Origin: Cacajao melanocephalus
Lineage: Eukaryota > Chordata > Mammalia > Primates > Pitheciidae
Direction of reading: 5' to 3'
Assembly (NCBI GenBank): GCA_963573385.1
Contig: CAUYLG010051109.1
Coordinates: forward strand, 152,315 to 216,314
Length of the DNA stretch: 64,000 bases
Numbering within the stretch: the first letter of the stretch is position 1; every line of letters starts with the position of its first letter. The position numbers and the translations under genes were made by a program. The notes below the pieces were generated by a model. The model searched no databases, was not told where the DNA came from, and saw only the letters and a program-made list of their open reading frames with translations. Positions 27,297 to 43,389 of the stretch are shown piece by piece.

Positions 27297-28344
27297 CAGA
27301 GAGAGCTATATGGACCTTGAGCTAATCCTGTGCTCCAGCAATGCCGGTGCACAAACACAAGGGTGGGGACGCTGTCAGGGGTGTCCCGCATAAAGGTCAG
27401 AACAGACAACCTAAAATGGTCCCTTCACGTCTGCGATCGAGGATTCGAGGATCTGACACAGTTTCCCCCTCTGGGAAATTCACAATTCCACAGGGATTAT
27501 GAATTGAAAGGCTGTGTTTGTACTTGTGCATTTGCCTGAGATGTCAAAGTGGGTAACAGATAAATCTGCTAAGATATTGTACCAAAAGACAGTAATTTTC
27601 TTATTGGGAAAAACAATAGTAGTCACATTAGTATCTACCAGAAACACCATGGAGTCCATGCATTGAACATTTTATAAACATTTTATGAATAGTAAAGTGT
27701 GTTCAATCCTAAATGACTTCCTGTGTGCTGTACGGTTCAGGATGGTATGTGGGAAGGGGAAGGCCAGACATCGTCCTCCAGGAACAAATAACTCCATGCA
27801 GCACCAGCAAAGCAGCACTCTCTGAGGAGAGGCTGCTCTGGAAATGGTTCATCGGGCTTGGGCTAGTTTCTTGAAAGGTGGGAAAAAACAGATTTAAATT
27901 CTATTTTGCAGAGCCTGAACCAAACACAGAAAGGGATTTCCAAACAGTGAGAAAGTCCTGTCAGGCAACAATACGGCATCTCCATGAATATATTTTAAAG
28001 ACAGAGTTCATCACTTAATTGGGCCTATAAGTGATTCTCCTTTGATGCCTTTGGAGTCAATGATTCTTAGTGATTAGAGATGAAAATAATAATATACATG
28101 ACAGATATTTTTGGATTACAAGATTAAGAAAATAACAAAAGAATCATAGATAAGGGGTTTAAAAGCTCAGGAACATTTCACTTTTGATGATGAGCCCAAT
28201 GACTATGACCCCTAATACAGGGCCAGGTTCTGATCTCAATGCTCAATGTAGAGTATGTAATTCTCACAGCAACCCCATGAGGCCAGCACTTTATGTGTAC
28301 TTTATGGAGCAAGAGATGAGGGCTAGAGGGGCTAACTGATTTGT

Positions 28345-28572
28345 TGTAGTTTAAGCTTGTGTAACCCATGGCATGCAGGCCACATGCAGCCTTGGATGAT
28401 TTTGAATATGGCCCAACACAAATTCGTAACTTTCTTAAAACATTATGAGTTTTTTTGCAATTTTTTAAAAAGGTCATCAGCTATTATTAGTGTTACTGTA
28501 TTTTATGTGTGGCCCAACATAATTCTTTTTCCAATGTGGCCCAGGGAAGCCAAAAATTGGACACCTCTGCTC
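28345..28572. mobile_element. hAT-type DNA transposon fossil
   Basis: It contains AATTCGTAACTTTCTTAAAA, CATCAGCTATTATTAGTGTTA and the end AATGTGGCCCAGGGAAGCCA, with a reversed hAT-like terminus (TTGGACACCTCTG). This matches a widespread human hAT family of about 230 bp. The subfamily is not assigned. Confidence 0.65.
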
Positions 28573-28639
28573 TGGTTCCTCAAGTTCAAGATTTGGGCCA
28601 ACTCCTCACTGTGGCCTTGCAGGCTCTGCTATGTAATGT

Positions 28640-30800
<2,161 letters not shown>

Positions 30801-31035
30801 AGCCCTCCTGATACAGTAGTTAGGTATGGGGAAGAGGAAGCATTCCACAGTCCTAGGATTAGGTTTCAGTCTTTGAGTAAGCCTGTGACCCTAGACTGTG
30901 ACCTTCAAAAGTGCTTCTCAGTTTTGTTTTCTTGTCTTCTTCCAATCCCAACTTAGATGAGATAGGAAGAGTAGAGGGAGTTGGTGGTATTTCCCTTCCC
31001 CCAGGCCAGATAGGCTGTGTTAAAATAGTTTCTCT

Positions 31036-31830
<795 letters not shown>

Positions 31831-32289
31831 CCAAATGGCTGCTTTCTCCCTTTTTCTGCCAAAGACAGGGGATTTTCCTCCAGTTTTTACTGTGAGAACC
31901 TGGAAGATATCCTAGAGGTAAAACGCACAAAAGTGTGGGGGATTGTGAGCCAGCCCCACTTGACTCTATTTAACTCTCAGATTTGTCCACACTAAGCCTC
32001 CTGCAATTGGCAAATTATAATTTAAGTATTCCTACTGTGGTATTGGTTTCCCAGAGGTTTCTGCCCATGGATTTCTGTTCTGATAAGCTGTGATTCTCTG
32101 TATCTGCCTGTCTGTCTAACTTTAGGGACAGGAGTTTGCCTGGTCACTTCAATTCCCTGATGGATCTAAGAACTGCTGATTGTCAGCTTGTTCTTTTTCT
32201 TGCTGTAAGGATGGGAGTGATGACCACTAAGCTCCCTACATGCTGAACTGGAAACCAGACATCTTCCTATCTGAATTAAAGCAGTCTCC

Positions 32290-32500
32290 CTCCTGCCCAT
32301 TCTATCACTCTGCTTTACTTTCTTTGAAACACCCATTCCTATAAAATGGATGGCTAAACCATTTATTTATTTATTTATTGGCCATCTCCCTTACTAAAAT
32401 TTAGATTCCAGGAGAGTGGGACCCTCAGCCCTTGACACAGTACCTGCCATGAAGCAGCCTCAACAGATAGATGTTGCCTGCTTGACTGAATGAAGGACTC
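32290..32500 (+). mobile_element. L2 LINE 3' end
   Basis: It has a (TTTA)5 run at 32361-32379, then AAATTTAGATTCCAGGAGAG, GACACAGTACCTGCCATGAA and TTGACTGAATGAA, the expected order for the L2 3' terminus. Confidence 0.72.
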
Positions 32501-34430
32501 CTGCTCCCTAGGGACTGACTGCTGGGCATTAACCAAGTCTGTTGCCTCTTTCTATATTTCTAGAATAAGGTCTTTTATGACCATCTGTGTTTTGCTTCAT
32601 GGAGATGCATGAAAGGCCGGGGAAAGGGTGACGGGAGTAGCCTTAGGATCCTGAGTAGCCTTCTTCCACTGCCACAGTTCTGTTTGGAGGGTTTGAGGAA
32701 AAGTTTCCACAATTAAAACACAAAAATTTAAAAACTGCAAAGACTGGGCAAAGCTGTTTTGATTTCAGTGTCTACTGCACAGAGGAAGCAGTCAGATCTG
32801 TGAGAATTCAAATAGGAGCTAAGAAGGAAGAGACTGTTACTTCTACTAGTGGTGACTAATAATGAGCTTTCCCTCTATGATAGCACTGGTAGAAAATGCA
32901 GGTGTTTCAATTCCAAAAAGGAAAATCAAGGACCTACTCATAGTCTAAGATCATTCATGTTGCCAGATTCAAATAAGAAACAAATAAGAAAATAAGAAAG
33001 AATAACCTCTTCTATCTTTAGTAACACCACACTTCAAAAAGTTTATTTAAAAAATATTCTATTTAAAAAAATAAGTGTACTTCCTCTTATGGCTTACACT
33101 AAAAGCAGTCCAGTAATAGATGAGGTGGACTTGTAATGAAAGTATTCATGAAAAAAAAAAAAAAGAGCAAAAAACCCAACAACAACAAACTAATACATTT
33201 CAAGTATAGCACAGAAAATACTATTGTAAAGATAAATTCTCTGATTCTGGGGCAATGAGTGCTGTTTCCTTTTCACAGAAGTTCGGTGTGTTCCAGATAC
33301 CCATCCTCCTTGCTAGGCTGAGTGGCTAACGGTGTGTACACCTGTGTGCAGGAACCTAGAAGTCGCATGCTGAGGGGTTTGGGGAGCATGCTGCCTCTTG
33401 AGCCAAAAGGCCCCTCCTACTGAGTGGCTCAGAGGCAGAGAATGAGAGCTGCTTTGCTTTCTGACACTATCATTTGCCATTTGGTATGCATTTACACAGG
33501 CTGGCTCTGGCTGGCTAAAGGAGAGAGAGGATGAAGCAAATAAGAGGAAGATGCATATGCAAAGACCAACTTAAAGGGAAACAACATCAACTCCTGAGGA
33601 AAATCAGTTGAGAAGAAAGTCTAAAAAGCCAAATTGTTGTAAAAGATAAAACAGCTGCTAAGAGTTAATAATCGCAGGCTATAGATTTTCTTCCATCTGC
33701 AGCATGGCTTATTGTATAAATAAATGTTCTTTAGTATTCTTCAGCAACTGCTCGTGGGTGACTCGGTCTTTCAAAAACTGAACAAAAGGAATAATACAAA
33801 TCCCTTGTATCCAGGGAATTCCTCTAATTAGAAGTGGCAATGAATTAGAGAAGAAATTTGATTTTAATTTAACATCTGCAAATGACAGATGCCTTTTCAC
33901 ATAGTTCTTAATGTCATTCCTTTACTAAAAATAATGCTCATAACAATAATAATAAATTACCCAAACAGAACATAACATAGTAATCCATTTAATAAATATT
34001 TTAGTACATTCTGGTTGTTTGGTATTTTCAATGATCTTTTCTAAATAAATAATTCTTTGTATATTCAAAGGTTACCAATATACTTTCTCTGAGAATTTCC
34101 CAGAGTATTTTAAAGGGCATGATTTACTCTTAAACAGGTTAGTTGGTTGGGACTAGGATGAATATTTAAGAAAACTACACATATAAATAAAAAGAAAGAA
34201 ATTTACATAACCATGTTACAAAGTCAAACACACTCCCTATACTGTGAGGCCACACTAGTAAGCTTAAAAGATTTCCTTTCAAACTCAGTGCCAATCCTAG
34301 GCTCCTTTCAGCCTCCCATGTACAAATGCTCTTGTAACTTCTGGCATATCAGCCTTTTCCCAGCATTTCTGGGCACCTGTTCCAGGCATAGGTCCTGGGC
34401 TAGATGTCATCCTGAAAAGGGATGTAGGAA

Positions 34431-34500
34431 CACACACACACACACGCACATACACACACACTCTCTCTCTCTCTCTCTCACTCACACACACACACTCACA
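34431..34500 (+). repeat. Compound (CA)n-(CT)n-(CA)n microsatellite
   Basis: A CA run with CG and TA interruptions, then about 9 CT units at 34461-34479, then a second CA run to 34500. It is imperfect. Confidence 0.95.
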
Positions 34501-34654
34501 AAAGCTGCTGAAACTTCAAGCCAGCGACTACGTCCATGATGCTCTGGGGATAGTCAGGATTAATCATGTACAGGCATCTACAAACAAGAGGATCCCAAAA
34601 AAGGCATTTAGAATCCCTGAAAGGACTACAGGAAGCCTTGGTTCTCAACCAGCA

Positions 34655-34765
34655 TTTCACAGCTGAGGAAGATGAGGTTCAAAGAAACAGAAAGATCTGC
34701 CCAAGACACCTACCAGCTTGTGGTAGGCTTAGAACTGGAACTCTGGTGTCCCATCTCCTGTCTTA
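34655..34765 (-). mobile_element. MIR
   Basis: CAGCATTTCACAGCTGAGGA, TGAGGTTCAAAGAAACAGAA and AGAACTGGAACTCTGGTGTC lie in reversed MIR order. Confidence 0.75.
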
Positions 34766-36369
34766 TTACTCTTTCCCTCCTATGCTTTTCAGAAATGACT
34801 AAATCATTATCATTTTTTCTCCACGCCCATATGTACCAGGGCTGAGTAAGTAGAGTTCAGAGGACATTAGCATGTTTCCCATTTACAAAAGGGACACTCT
34901 GGTTGAGGTGAACAGGAGGACACTTCACCAAAACTTCCTCTTGTCTCAACTGCTCCTGCTCAAGGCTGCTTCTGAACATCTACCCTCTGGTTAACTGGTC
35001 ACCAGCCAATCACTACTATGCCTGGAAACAAACTTGCCCAAACCACTAAAACTTACCTTCAAAAATTTCTAAAGGCAAACACTTTGAACACCAATATTAC
35101 TTTCCAGAATCTGAAAGGGAGGGAAAGCAGTGTGGGGGTACTCACTCCGGTGTGGCGGCTCTATGAATCACTTTTCTGAAGAACAAATCGGGCATTTTAA
35201 CAAACCCTTTGAATCACTCACATTCTGCTCTATATGCAAGTCTTTCCTTGACTGCTGACTTAGTAGTAAAAGCTGGAAAAAACATAAGTCTAACCATAAC
35301 ACATTTCTTTTCTATGGCCAAAGAACTATTGTGTCAATATTTATGGAGATGGACTTATTTTGAAAGTAATTTAACAATGAAATGATGCCGCTAAGCACAC
35401 TGATTTTTTTTTTATTTAATGAAAAAAAGAAGTTCAATACAAAGCTCAAGAAGTGAACAGGCCCTCTCGGATGAGAGGGTTTTATGCACTCACACAAGCA
35501 CACCCACACTTCTTCAACATACCATTCACAAATGCTGTGTATTATTAAGAGGAGGCGGATTCTGCCAGGCACATAATTTGTATATTTAAGGGAGGTGTAT
35601 GGAATGAAAAAGCGAAATATGTTAAATTTCAAAGGACTTGGAAGCAATGCTGCCTGTAAGCTTGTATTACAAATAGCCCTACATTATTACATACGCTATT
35701 AATGAGGCCAAGTGAATGAAAGTACAATTTGAATATGCATGACTCTATCCAATGAGCAAGACTTTTGTGTACTGATGAGGTTTTTTTTTCCTCCCAAAAA
35801 AGGATTAAAATTATTCTTAGAGAAGTATGGCTGCTCAGAGAACAGTAAAATAAATGTACTTAGACCACAGAGTCATACTATGTTCAGATGAAATATACAG
35901 GTGCTAAAAGAATACCTTTGACTCTACCTACATTTTCAGAAACTTATACACATCCTGTCCTCCAAAAGGAATATTCCTTAACTTCAAGCAGCTGCGTCAT
36001 TACAAGTTCTAAGAAAAAAAATAATGATTTTGGTGGAGATCCCTCAAAGTAGGCAAGGTTAAATAAACCTTATGAGTACAAAGCCTTCCCTTCCACAGTA
36101 AGGAGCACTAGTTAAAAGGCTGGGGAATGGGTAAATTATTGCACCAAATGGCTGAGAATTAATCTCTGCTGACTAGCTGTAATCTAACGAGGCGTCTGTG
36201 TCCCAGGGAGCCCGCAGCATGTCCCTGGCGGTATGTGCAGTGTGTCGAGTCTTCGTGGCACCCTTTGTCCTCGCTCACAGGCGGCCTTTCCCCTCATTGT
36301 CCATAATATCCTCATGCATCTGGGACGCGTGGAATGCATTCATACTAACAGACTTACCATTGTTTTCTC

Positions 36370-36800
36370 TCAGAAGCTTTGTTGAGCAAAGACTGCATCA
36401 CGGTTACTGATAATTATATTGCTTAATTAATCAAGACAAAAAAAATTTGCAAATCATTGCCTGGTTGCCAAGCAGGGAGATAAAAAATGACAACAATACA
36501 AGCTGAAGCAATATAACAAAAGTAACAGCTATCTGATCAGAAATTCTTATATAATGAAGCTATTAATGCTAAATCGGTTAATGTTAACATTGCTCCAGGT
36601 GTCTCTACTTAGATGCAAACAAAAAGGCTAACATTATGGATATAAAAGGCCAAATGTTGCCATGGATTCTGTAACCTGATAGAGAGGACAGCCTTTTCAT
36701 TTGATTAGGGAATGCAATTTAAATACCAGGGACTGAAGCCAAACAAACAGACTTTCCCTCCGCAAGCCTCTTGCATTCACCCTGGGGTCAGTGGTTGGTG
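36370..36800. promoter_or_regulatory. Candidate conserved non-coding element (homeodomain/HNF1-like)
   Basis: A repeat-free AT-rich block with GCTTAATTAATC near 36420, several TTAAT cores, the perfect 12-bp palindrome AATGTTAACATT (36580-36591) within GGTTAATGTTAACA (one base shorter than an HNF1 site) and GTTGCCATGG (RFX half-site-like) near 36657. Function is inferred from motifs alone. Confidence 0.35.
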
Positions 36801-37644
36801 AACAAAAGGTCAGCCACACTTGCCCTGGAAATGTCTGGATTAATTTTATTACATTGTAATGGTTTGTACTTTAAATGTAAGGATAATACTAAATTTCCAG
36901 TTGGCCATTATTCTCGTCTTCCTTTTAGGCTTTTTGAATTAAAATATTAAGAACGCAATTTACTCAATTCATCTTGTCAGAATTTATAACCAATTTCATA
37001 AAATGTAGAAACATTTTGTAAGAAAGCTTACAAGGTATGTTAACAATTATTTTCATGCATTATAAGTGTACTACCTTTTAAAAAAATCACTTTGATTCTA
37101 TAAAGTGAATTAAAATGCCTCGTATGTTCTTTATTTACTTTAAAAATAAAGGTGACTTTTTAGGACAATAAATGACATTTTAGAGGACCATGTTGAAAAT
37201 GAGCTAATAAGGCCAATTACTCGATACTAAATATTAAAGAAACACATTTCCTATTTTTGAAATCTACAAGACACTAAATTCACTGGTTCCCTTATGTTAA
37301 AATTTTCAGTTTAATTCTTTAAAGTAGTGCTCTTCATGGACAAATACAAATGTTAGCACTAAGAGCCATTTTCATACACAAAACTGAAAACTTAACGCAC
37401 ATGGAGATCAGAATCAAAAATGATGCAAATATTTAATATGAAGCGACTTTTGGCATCTGCGTTCCCTGAATAGAAAAGAGGGTTCCCTTTATGTCAGGCT
37501 TTGCAACAGCCAGAATGGGACTTTTATGAATTCAGGAGTTGACCCACACTGCATTTACTCTGAGAATAATAAGCATGTTAAACTTGGAATTCATTAAGTA
37601 TTCTCTCTCCAAGTACTAACAACAAAAAATAACAACAACAATAA

Positions 37645-37775
37645 TAATACCAGCTAACACTTAAGTAGCTTTTACTCTGGACCAGGCACTGTTTGAAGCA
37701 CTTTCTATTTATTAGCTCATTTAATCCTAACAACTTTAACCCTTTAGATCAGGTCATAAATCCCAATATGAATAA
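37645..37775 (-). mobile_element. MIR
   Basis: AATAATACCAGCTAACACTT, GGACCAGGCACTGTTTGAAG and TTAGCTCATTTAATCCTAAC are in reversed MIR order. Confidence 0.82.
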
Positions 37776-38667
37776 TAAATCTATTGCCTATTATTTCAAA
37801 GCTTTAAAAGAGAGTTTTCAGAAGGGTAACTTTCAGCTCCTTCAGGAAACCAACTTGAAATGAAAATGAAGATTATATTTATTATGAAGCTAAAAAAAAC
37901 CAAAGTCATTCCTCTTGAGGAATGGCTTAACACACTAATGTTTAATTTAAAAACTTTAAAAACGCCCTTCTATTAGTAATTCTAAAACAAAAACCAGTCG
38001 CTACATAAAGCATGGCTAAAACACCACTAAAGGTATGAAAAGGATCAAAACTGCAGCCAATTTATTATACAGCACACAGATCATTGGATTGTTCCAGCTC
38101 TTCCCATGATCAATACCAATTGACACGGCTGCATTGATTCTGTAGCAAGGTGCTCCAATTGTTGAAACTCATCACGTGGGCTGTGCTCCAGAGGCTCGGC
38201 CTCTTCACGGACATGCCTGCAATCATGCAGGACTGACCCCATTAGCACAGTCACAGGCTCAGCAAGCACCCATATACCAGGCAAGGTTGGATTCTATACC
38301 CACAGTTCTCCACAAAATGCTAGATGTGACATGGGGTTCCTTCAACTCTTATTATTAATCAACATGCCCAAAATTTCAAGTTATAATTTTTCAAAAGGAC
38401 AAAATTTAGGAAACTTAAAACATTTACAAAATAATAAATTTGATATAATTTCCAAAAAGGCATAGTAATACAATAATAAAATTTTGTGCTCACGATGAAA
38501 AATTCTTTGAAAATCCCAATTCATATTTAATTGCTATATAGCACGTTAAGACATTCAACAATTGGATGAGAGTCCCTTTTAACATACTTAAATTACTAAT
38601 TTTCAGTGTCAGTGAATCACATGGCAAATGCTGTATGAGTCAGTGTAACAACGCAATGAAAACATAC

Positions 38668-38826
38668 CTCAGGTTTCTTCGTTATTGCGATGAAGAACAT
38701 GTGATTCTTCATTGGGTAAATAATGATTGAAACATCTCCAAAGGCAGTTGGGATAATACCCCTGCGGTAGTCTCTGGAGTGTTCAGACCAGACGATATGG
38801 ACTTCGTCATTCCCCAAGTGACGAAG
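38668..38826 (-). CDS. RALGAPA2: RALGAPA2 exon with catalytic asparagine (159 nt)
   Basis: The acceptor is TTGCTGTTGCAG (AG at 38828-38827) and the donor is GAG/gtatgt (GT at 38667-38666). There are 53 codons, phase 0 to phase 0. The exon begins [20 protein letters not shown] and continues [20 protein letters not shown]. The asparagine of HLGND (codon 6, bases 38811-38809) aligns with the asparagine thumb of Rap1GAP and tuberin. That residue enters the GTPase active site, and mutation of the equivalent residue is known to abolish GAP activity in the family. It is intact here. The intron downstream is 22.7 kb, the longest in the window. Confidence 0.94.
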
Positions 38827-39379
38827 CTGCAACAGCAAATTGGCTCTTCAGTAATCAGGGTGATAACAGCAGTTTATGAGGGGTCGTGGCTTACAAATTG
38901 AATTATAAAACTCAAAGGCCAAAAGAATTCACTACCAAAAAATGCTACAACACTGATGTCTTCTACGAGGATTTTAAAAAGCACAAGTAGATAAAAACAT
39001 AGCCTGTCACTGGTACCAAGGCAAGGCAAGCAAGCTTCGCAGGCACATTATGACAGGATGGGGCTGAGGTTTTTGTAAGAATTTATTTTCTAACAGAATT
39101 TTACTCCTGCATCAGAGTCCTATGCTTTGTATTGCCGAATATGTTTCTAAACAATTAATAACATGCGTCTTTTATTCTACATTGCAGTTGTGCTTTATAA
39201 GACTCGTAATTCAACAGTTATTATGAAAATAAGAATATGAACAAGAGAACATAAGCCATTACAACACAATTGTTACCAAATATATAAAAAACTAGATTTG
39301 TGATTTGTGACAAACCTTTAAGAAAAGGATGTATAAAATTATCTTTGCTGAGGAAATGAATCACTATTGCTTAAGTCTG

Positions 39380-39625
39380 ATAAGAACACTCCTACTTAGC
39401 ATTTAAAGAGTGCTTACTGTATAGAAGGCATGTTCACACATATTGTCTCCTGTAATCTTCCTACTAACTCTCTGAAGTAGATGACATCACCTTCATCTTA
39501 TTGTACAAAAAGGAAATGGGCGATCAGGAAGGTGAAGGCACCACCTACCTAAGGGTGCATGAGCAGCAGTGGCAAAGTGGGCCTGGGGACAAGTACTGGG
39601 GCTTCCAACTCAGGGCCATTTCCAC
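39380..39625 (-). mobile_element. MIR
   Basis: TTTAAAGAGTGCTTACTGTA, CTCTCTGAAGTAGATGACAT and AAAGGAAATGGGCGATCAGG follow the reversed MIR over about 240 bp. Confidence 0.75.
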
Positions 39626-41989
39626 TGTTTCAAGGCTACCTAAGCCTGCACCCAAAGTTACTTTATTGTTATTGTTCAGTGGTGTAGCCCACTTGTTTCA
39701 TCATCTTATACACAGAGGCTGTAAAGAACAAAAGCAAATCGCAGACCCTGGGCCTCTTTGAGGAGGCCCTACTAGAAAGATCTCCAAAACCAGACCCTTG
39801 AGAGTTCTTCCAGGCCCAGGCTCTGTCAGGTGTAAGAACACCCTTGATGAATCTCCTGCACGGATAACTATGCCACCTCAGGATGGAGAAAGCTGCATAC
39901 AAAATCATTTAAGTGACAAAGAATCAAAGTGTGACTAGAAGAAACGAGATTTTAAAGATAAAATGTTGACCAGAATTGAAGTTCTGAAAACCACAAAGGC
40001 TGGTGAGGCCCTCTGACACCTTCTGGGAATTCGAGATTCTCATTCTTTCACATGGAACAGCAGAAGGATGCTCGCCGGCACCAACAACATGTATTTCTTG
40101 CTTCCTTATCCAACAGATGAACATTAAAAATGACTAAATTCAGAAGCAGTTTAATAAAATAGAGACATGTCAAATCTACTGTTTTTAGTTTTGTCTTAAA
40201 GTATTTTTAAAAAAGATTTTCTGGAGTACTATGTATTTAAAACATGTTAGCATAAATACAGTTTTCTTTAGACTATTTGACCACAAAAAGAAAATCTGAG
40301 GCGACCCTAGCATAGCCTCTTTTCCATTTATAAGGTTACAAAAGGAAGCTCGTTTGCTGCAATGCCGGTTTATTCTTCACTCTCTCATACTTCTGGGAAC
40401 AACTGTACAGGCCAGCCAATTATTTAAAAAGAGACCTGTGCCTCTGCCATTGTACCTGTACTGAGACTGCGTGATTCAACTGTGTCTGAATGTGGGCTCT
40501 GGGACAAATGCAACTGTGGGTGCTGAGCACAAGTCACGATGATCCAGAACAATTTAATGGCATCTACGACTTTCTAAAAGCAAAATTACCCAGTACATCA
40601 TTTTTTTCCTTCCCCCTTCCAATATAAAGGTAAAAGAACAGCGGCAAAAGGTATAGCAAACCCTTTATATAAATAGTTTAAAAAAAAATGTAACACCGGG
40701 ACTCCTAGTAATGTTGAACATCTCTTTACACTTCTCCATTCCTATCTTTGCTATAGCTTTTCTTTTCCCTTTTTAATAAAACATGCAAAGATATTACAAT
40801 GCACTCCAAAAATTCAGTTCCTTTGGAATGAAAACGTGGTAGCCAGTATCACCAAGAACCTAATATAGGTATGTTTTCAGGGAAATATGAATAGTATCTA
40901 ACTGGAACTGTAGAGGGAATTTAGACCTGCAGAAGGCAATTGTGAGAACTGGGCTGTCCCAGACCTCACATCTACAGCCCTCACCCTGCAAAGAGAGCCA
41001 CCTTCAGGGTGACTCTGGGTCCCTTGGTATAATGCTTGCACAAATGTCTGAATGGAAACAGCTCACCTACTAAACACCCCTCAAACGTGCTGCCACCACC
41101 CCATGTTGGCACTCTAGTTTCTGCAATAGTTCCTTTTGATCCACAAATATTAGCTGCAAAACATTAATCATGATTATTGAAATTTTGTAGTTACTTTCCC
41201 ATTTCAAATTGGGTTACTCAATAATACAACCTAAGTAAGTCTCTCTTAATTTTACTTGCATCTGAATTCTCAGAATTACAAAAGGGAGGGTAGTTTTACA
41301 TTAATAGACCCATCCTCCCAGTGTGACAATTCTGTAATTAAGGAAGAACTATTTTTGTGTGGTAATGATAAGATATTCATCATCTCAAAGCTGCTTTCAG
41401 TGGCACGTGACTCAGACTTCCGGATATGTCACAGTTAAATTAGCTAAATCACAAAACTAAAAGCTAAGGCCATGGGACCACTTGGCTGATAAATCTGGAG
41501 CAAAGGGCAAAAATATGCCTTCTTTTGCCTAGAAGAAAACATGTAGGTAAAATAAAATTCATCTGGGCATGTCAATAAAATTCATCTAACATATCAACCA
41601 TGTTCGAACATATGGAATACTCTGGACACCGCAAAGTGTTGCCCAGTTTAAAAAAGAGTCCATCATAGAGACATCATTTTGTGAGTATTGGAGAACTGTG
41701 ATTAGAGGCCCTCAAATTAGAAATCCACCAGTGAGTCTGGCGAGTACACACAAGTCAAGTTGATCTGACTCCTGTGTAACTGGGGAAGAACGATGAGTCT
41801 CCTGGAATGGAGCCGGTGTTTATGTCAGCTACTCCTTCAACTGCACGACAGGCTCCAGAATGCCTGGATACTTATCAGGCTCAGAACAAATGCTCGGATT
41901 TTAAGTTTTAAAATGAATCCCATGCCCCACAACTTCTCGTCCTAACAGAGTTTTAAAGTCCCTTTGCCTAAGCCATTCTGTCTGTTGCT

Positions 41990-42740
41990 GCTGCCGGGCT
42001 GCACGCCACTGGTGACACTGGTCATGGTACACACCTAATAGGCTGACCTCCTTTCCCGACTAATTGCATTACATCGCCAGCTGGCTCCAGAAGGAGTCGT
42101 CTGTTTGATTGAAGAATTCCTGCTCCTCAGTGGGCCCGGCTGCTACTTTTACTAAGTAACAGTCAGGCCTGACATCCCCATTGTTCAGCTGACAGTGTGC
42201 CCATCCTAAAATCTAAGTTTTATTTGTAAATTAACCAAGAAACTTCCTGCCAGAACAGCGCTGCCTGGAGACTGATAATGTGGGCCTTTCATCCCGTTTC
42301 ACTCATACTGTATCACTGCCAATTTGTTTTTTATGTGCCTGGCCAGCCTGAGGCTATAAAAGCCTTGTAAGACATAAGTGCAATTATAGTCCTGGAGTCA
42401 AATGAATTGGACAAATCCAATAGCACAGCTCTGTCCCCACTCTGCAAACCCCTACAGCAGTTAGATTAGCTGTGAAAAATCTAATCTAGCTGGAGCTAAC
42501 AAATTTCTGCAGTGAAGGATCAAGAGTTCAGTATGGGGTTGCAACCGGATTGTAGAATTGAAAAAGTGCCCCCATGATAGGGGCAGAAGAGAGCATGAAT
42601 CACTTTAGAATTTTGCAGCTCATTTTTAAGCTGTTAGGGACAATTTAGTTAGAATAAGACAAGGAACTGTGGGCTGCTGTTACTGTGACTGATTTTTAGT
42701 CTAGCTGTGAGATATCTGATAAAGAGAGTTTATCACTAAT
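41990..42740. promoter_or_regulatory. Candidate enhancer with paired symmetric half-sites
   Basis: Repeat-free block with a CAGCTG E-box near 42079. Three perfect inverted repeats lie within 330 bp: ATTGG-N5-CCAAT (42406-42421), TAGATTAG-N11-CTAATCTA (42462-42488) and TGATAAA-N5-TTTATCA (42717-42735). These resemble CCAAT, OTX/PITX-type GATTA and GATA-type sites. No activity is shown by the sequence itself. Confidence 0.38.
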
Positions 42741-43389
42741 GATGCTAAATCTTAGAGCTGCAAAAGGTATCAGCTGAATTTTGATTATTACAGTAGGAAA
42801 TCTTTCAACCAGGCCAAGCCCTAGAACATTATTTAAAGCATGGCTTGATAACATGTCTTTTCTCAAAAAGAAAAAAACAGTCCTACTTTACTTAAGAAAT
42901 AATTAAAAAATATTTTACATGTAAATTTTATCTTTTAACAAAATAATTCTCAGTCATAAGAAAATTATAGAACACGGTGACACATTTGCAAAGCAGAAAC
43001 AATATACAATGTACTGCAAATAAAAAAGATGTGTAAGCCCAGCTTAGGGTCCTGGTAAGCTACACTGGAGTCTGAGATCCTGGTGAACTCTTGAAGGACA
43101 AAGTTCCCTTTGCTGAGAGCTCTACGGCTAGGGCAGCCATCAAAACCCAACGCTGAGGCAGCTCCTCCAAGGTCTGTGGGAACCGGCACGTGGTCAGCGC
43201 TTCTGGCTGCAGTACTGCCACCCTCAGGAGGTCATTATAGCGTGCTAGGGTAGGAGGGGAAAAGGCTGCTGAGTTTTTGAATGCAAATGTGTTTTGTACA
43301 TCTGAGACACTTGATCGCTATGAAAGTTGTCTGTCATTGGGCTGTGACTCGAGTTCTGATGTTTCACATGCACTGCTGACCATCATATA

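Larger units (their letters stand above)
31831..38667 (-). other. RALGAPA2: RALGAPA2 intron upstream of 31.8 kb
   Basis: It holds an L2 (32290), the CA/CT microsatellite (34431), two MIRs (34655 and 37645) and the candidate element at 36370. The remaining 5 kb is unique-looking AT-rich sequence without recognisable exons. Confidence 0.65.
38827..43389 (-). other. RALGAPA2: RALGAPA2 intron between catalytic-Asn exon and Tigger1
   Basis: One MIR (39380) and otherwise repeat-poor sequence with the candidate element at 41990-42740. The low repeat content contrasts with the L1-filled introns on either side. No exon is seen. Confidence 0.65.
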
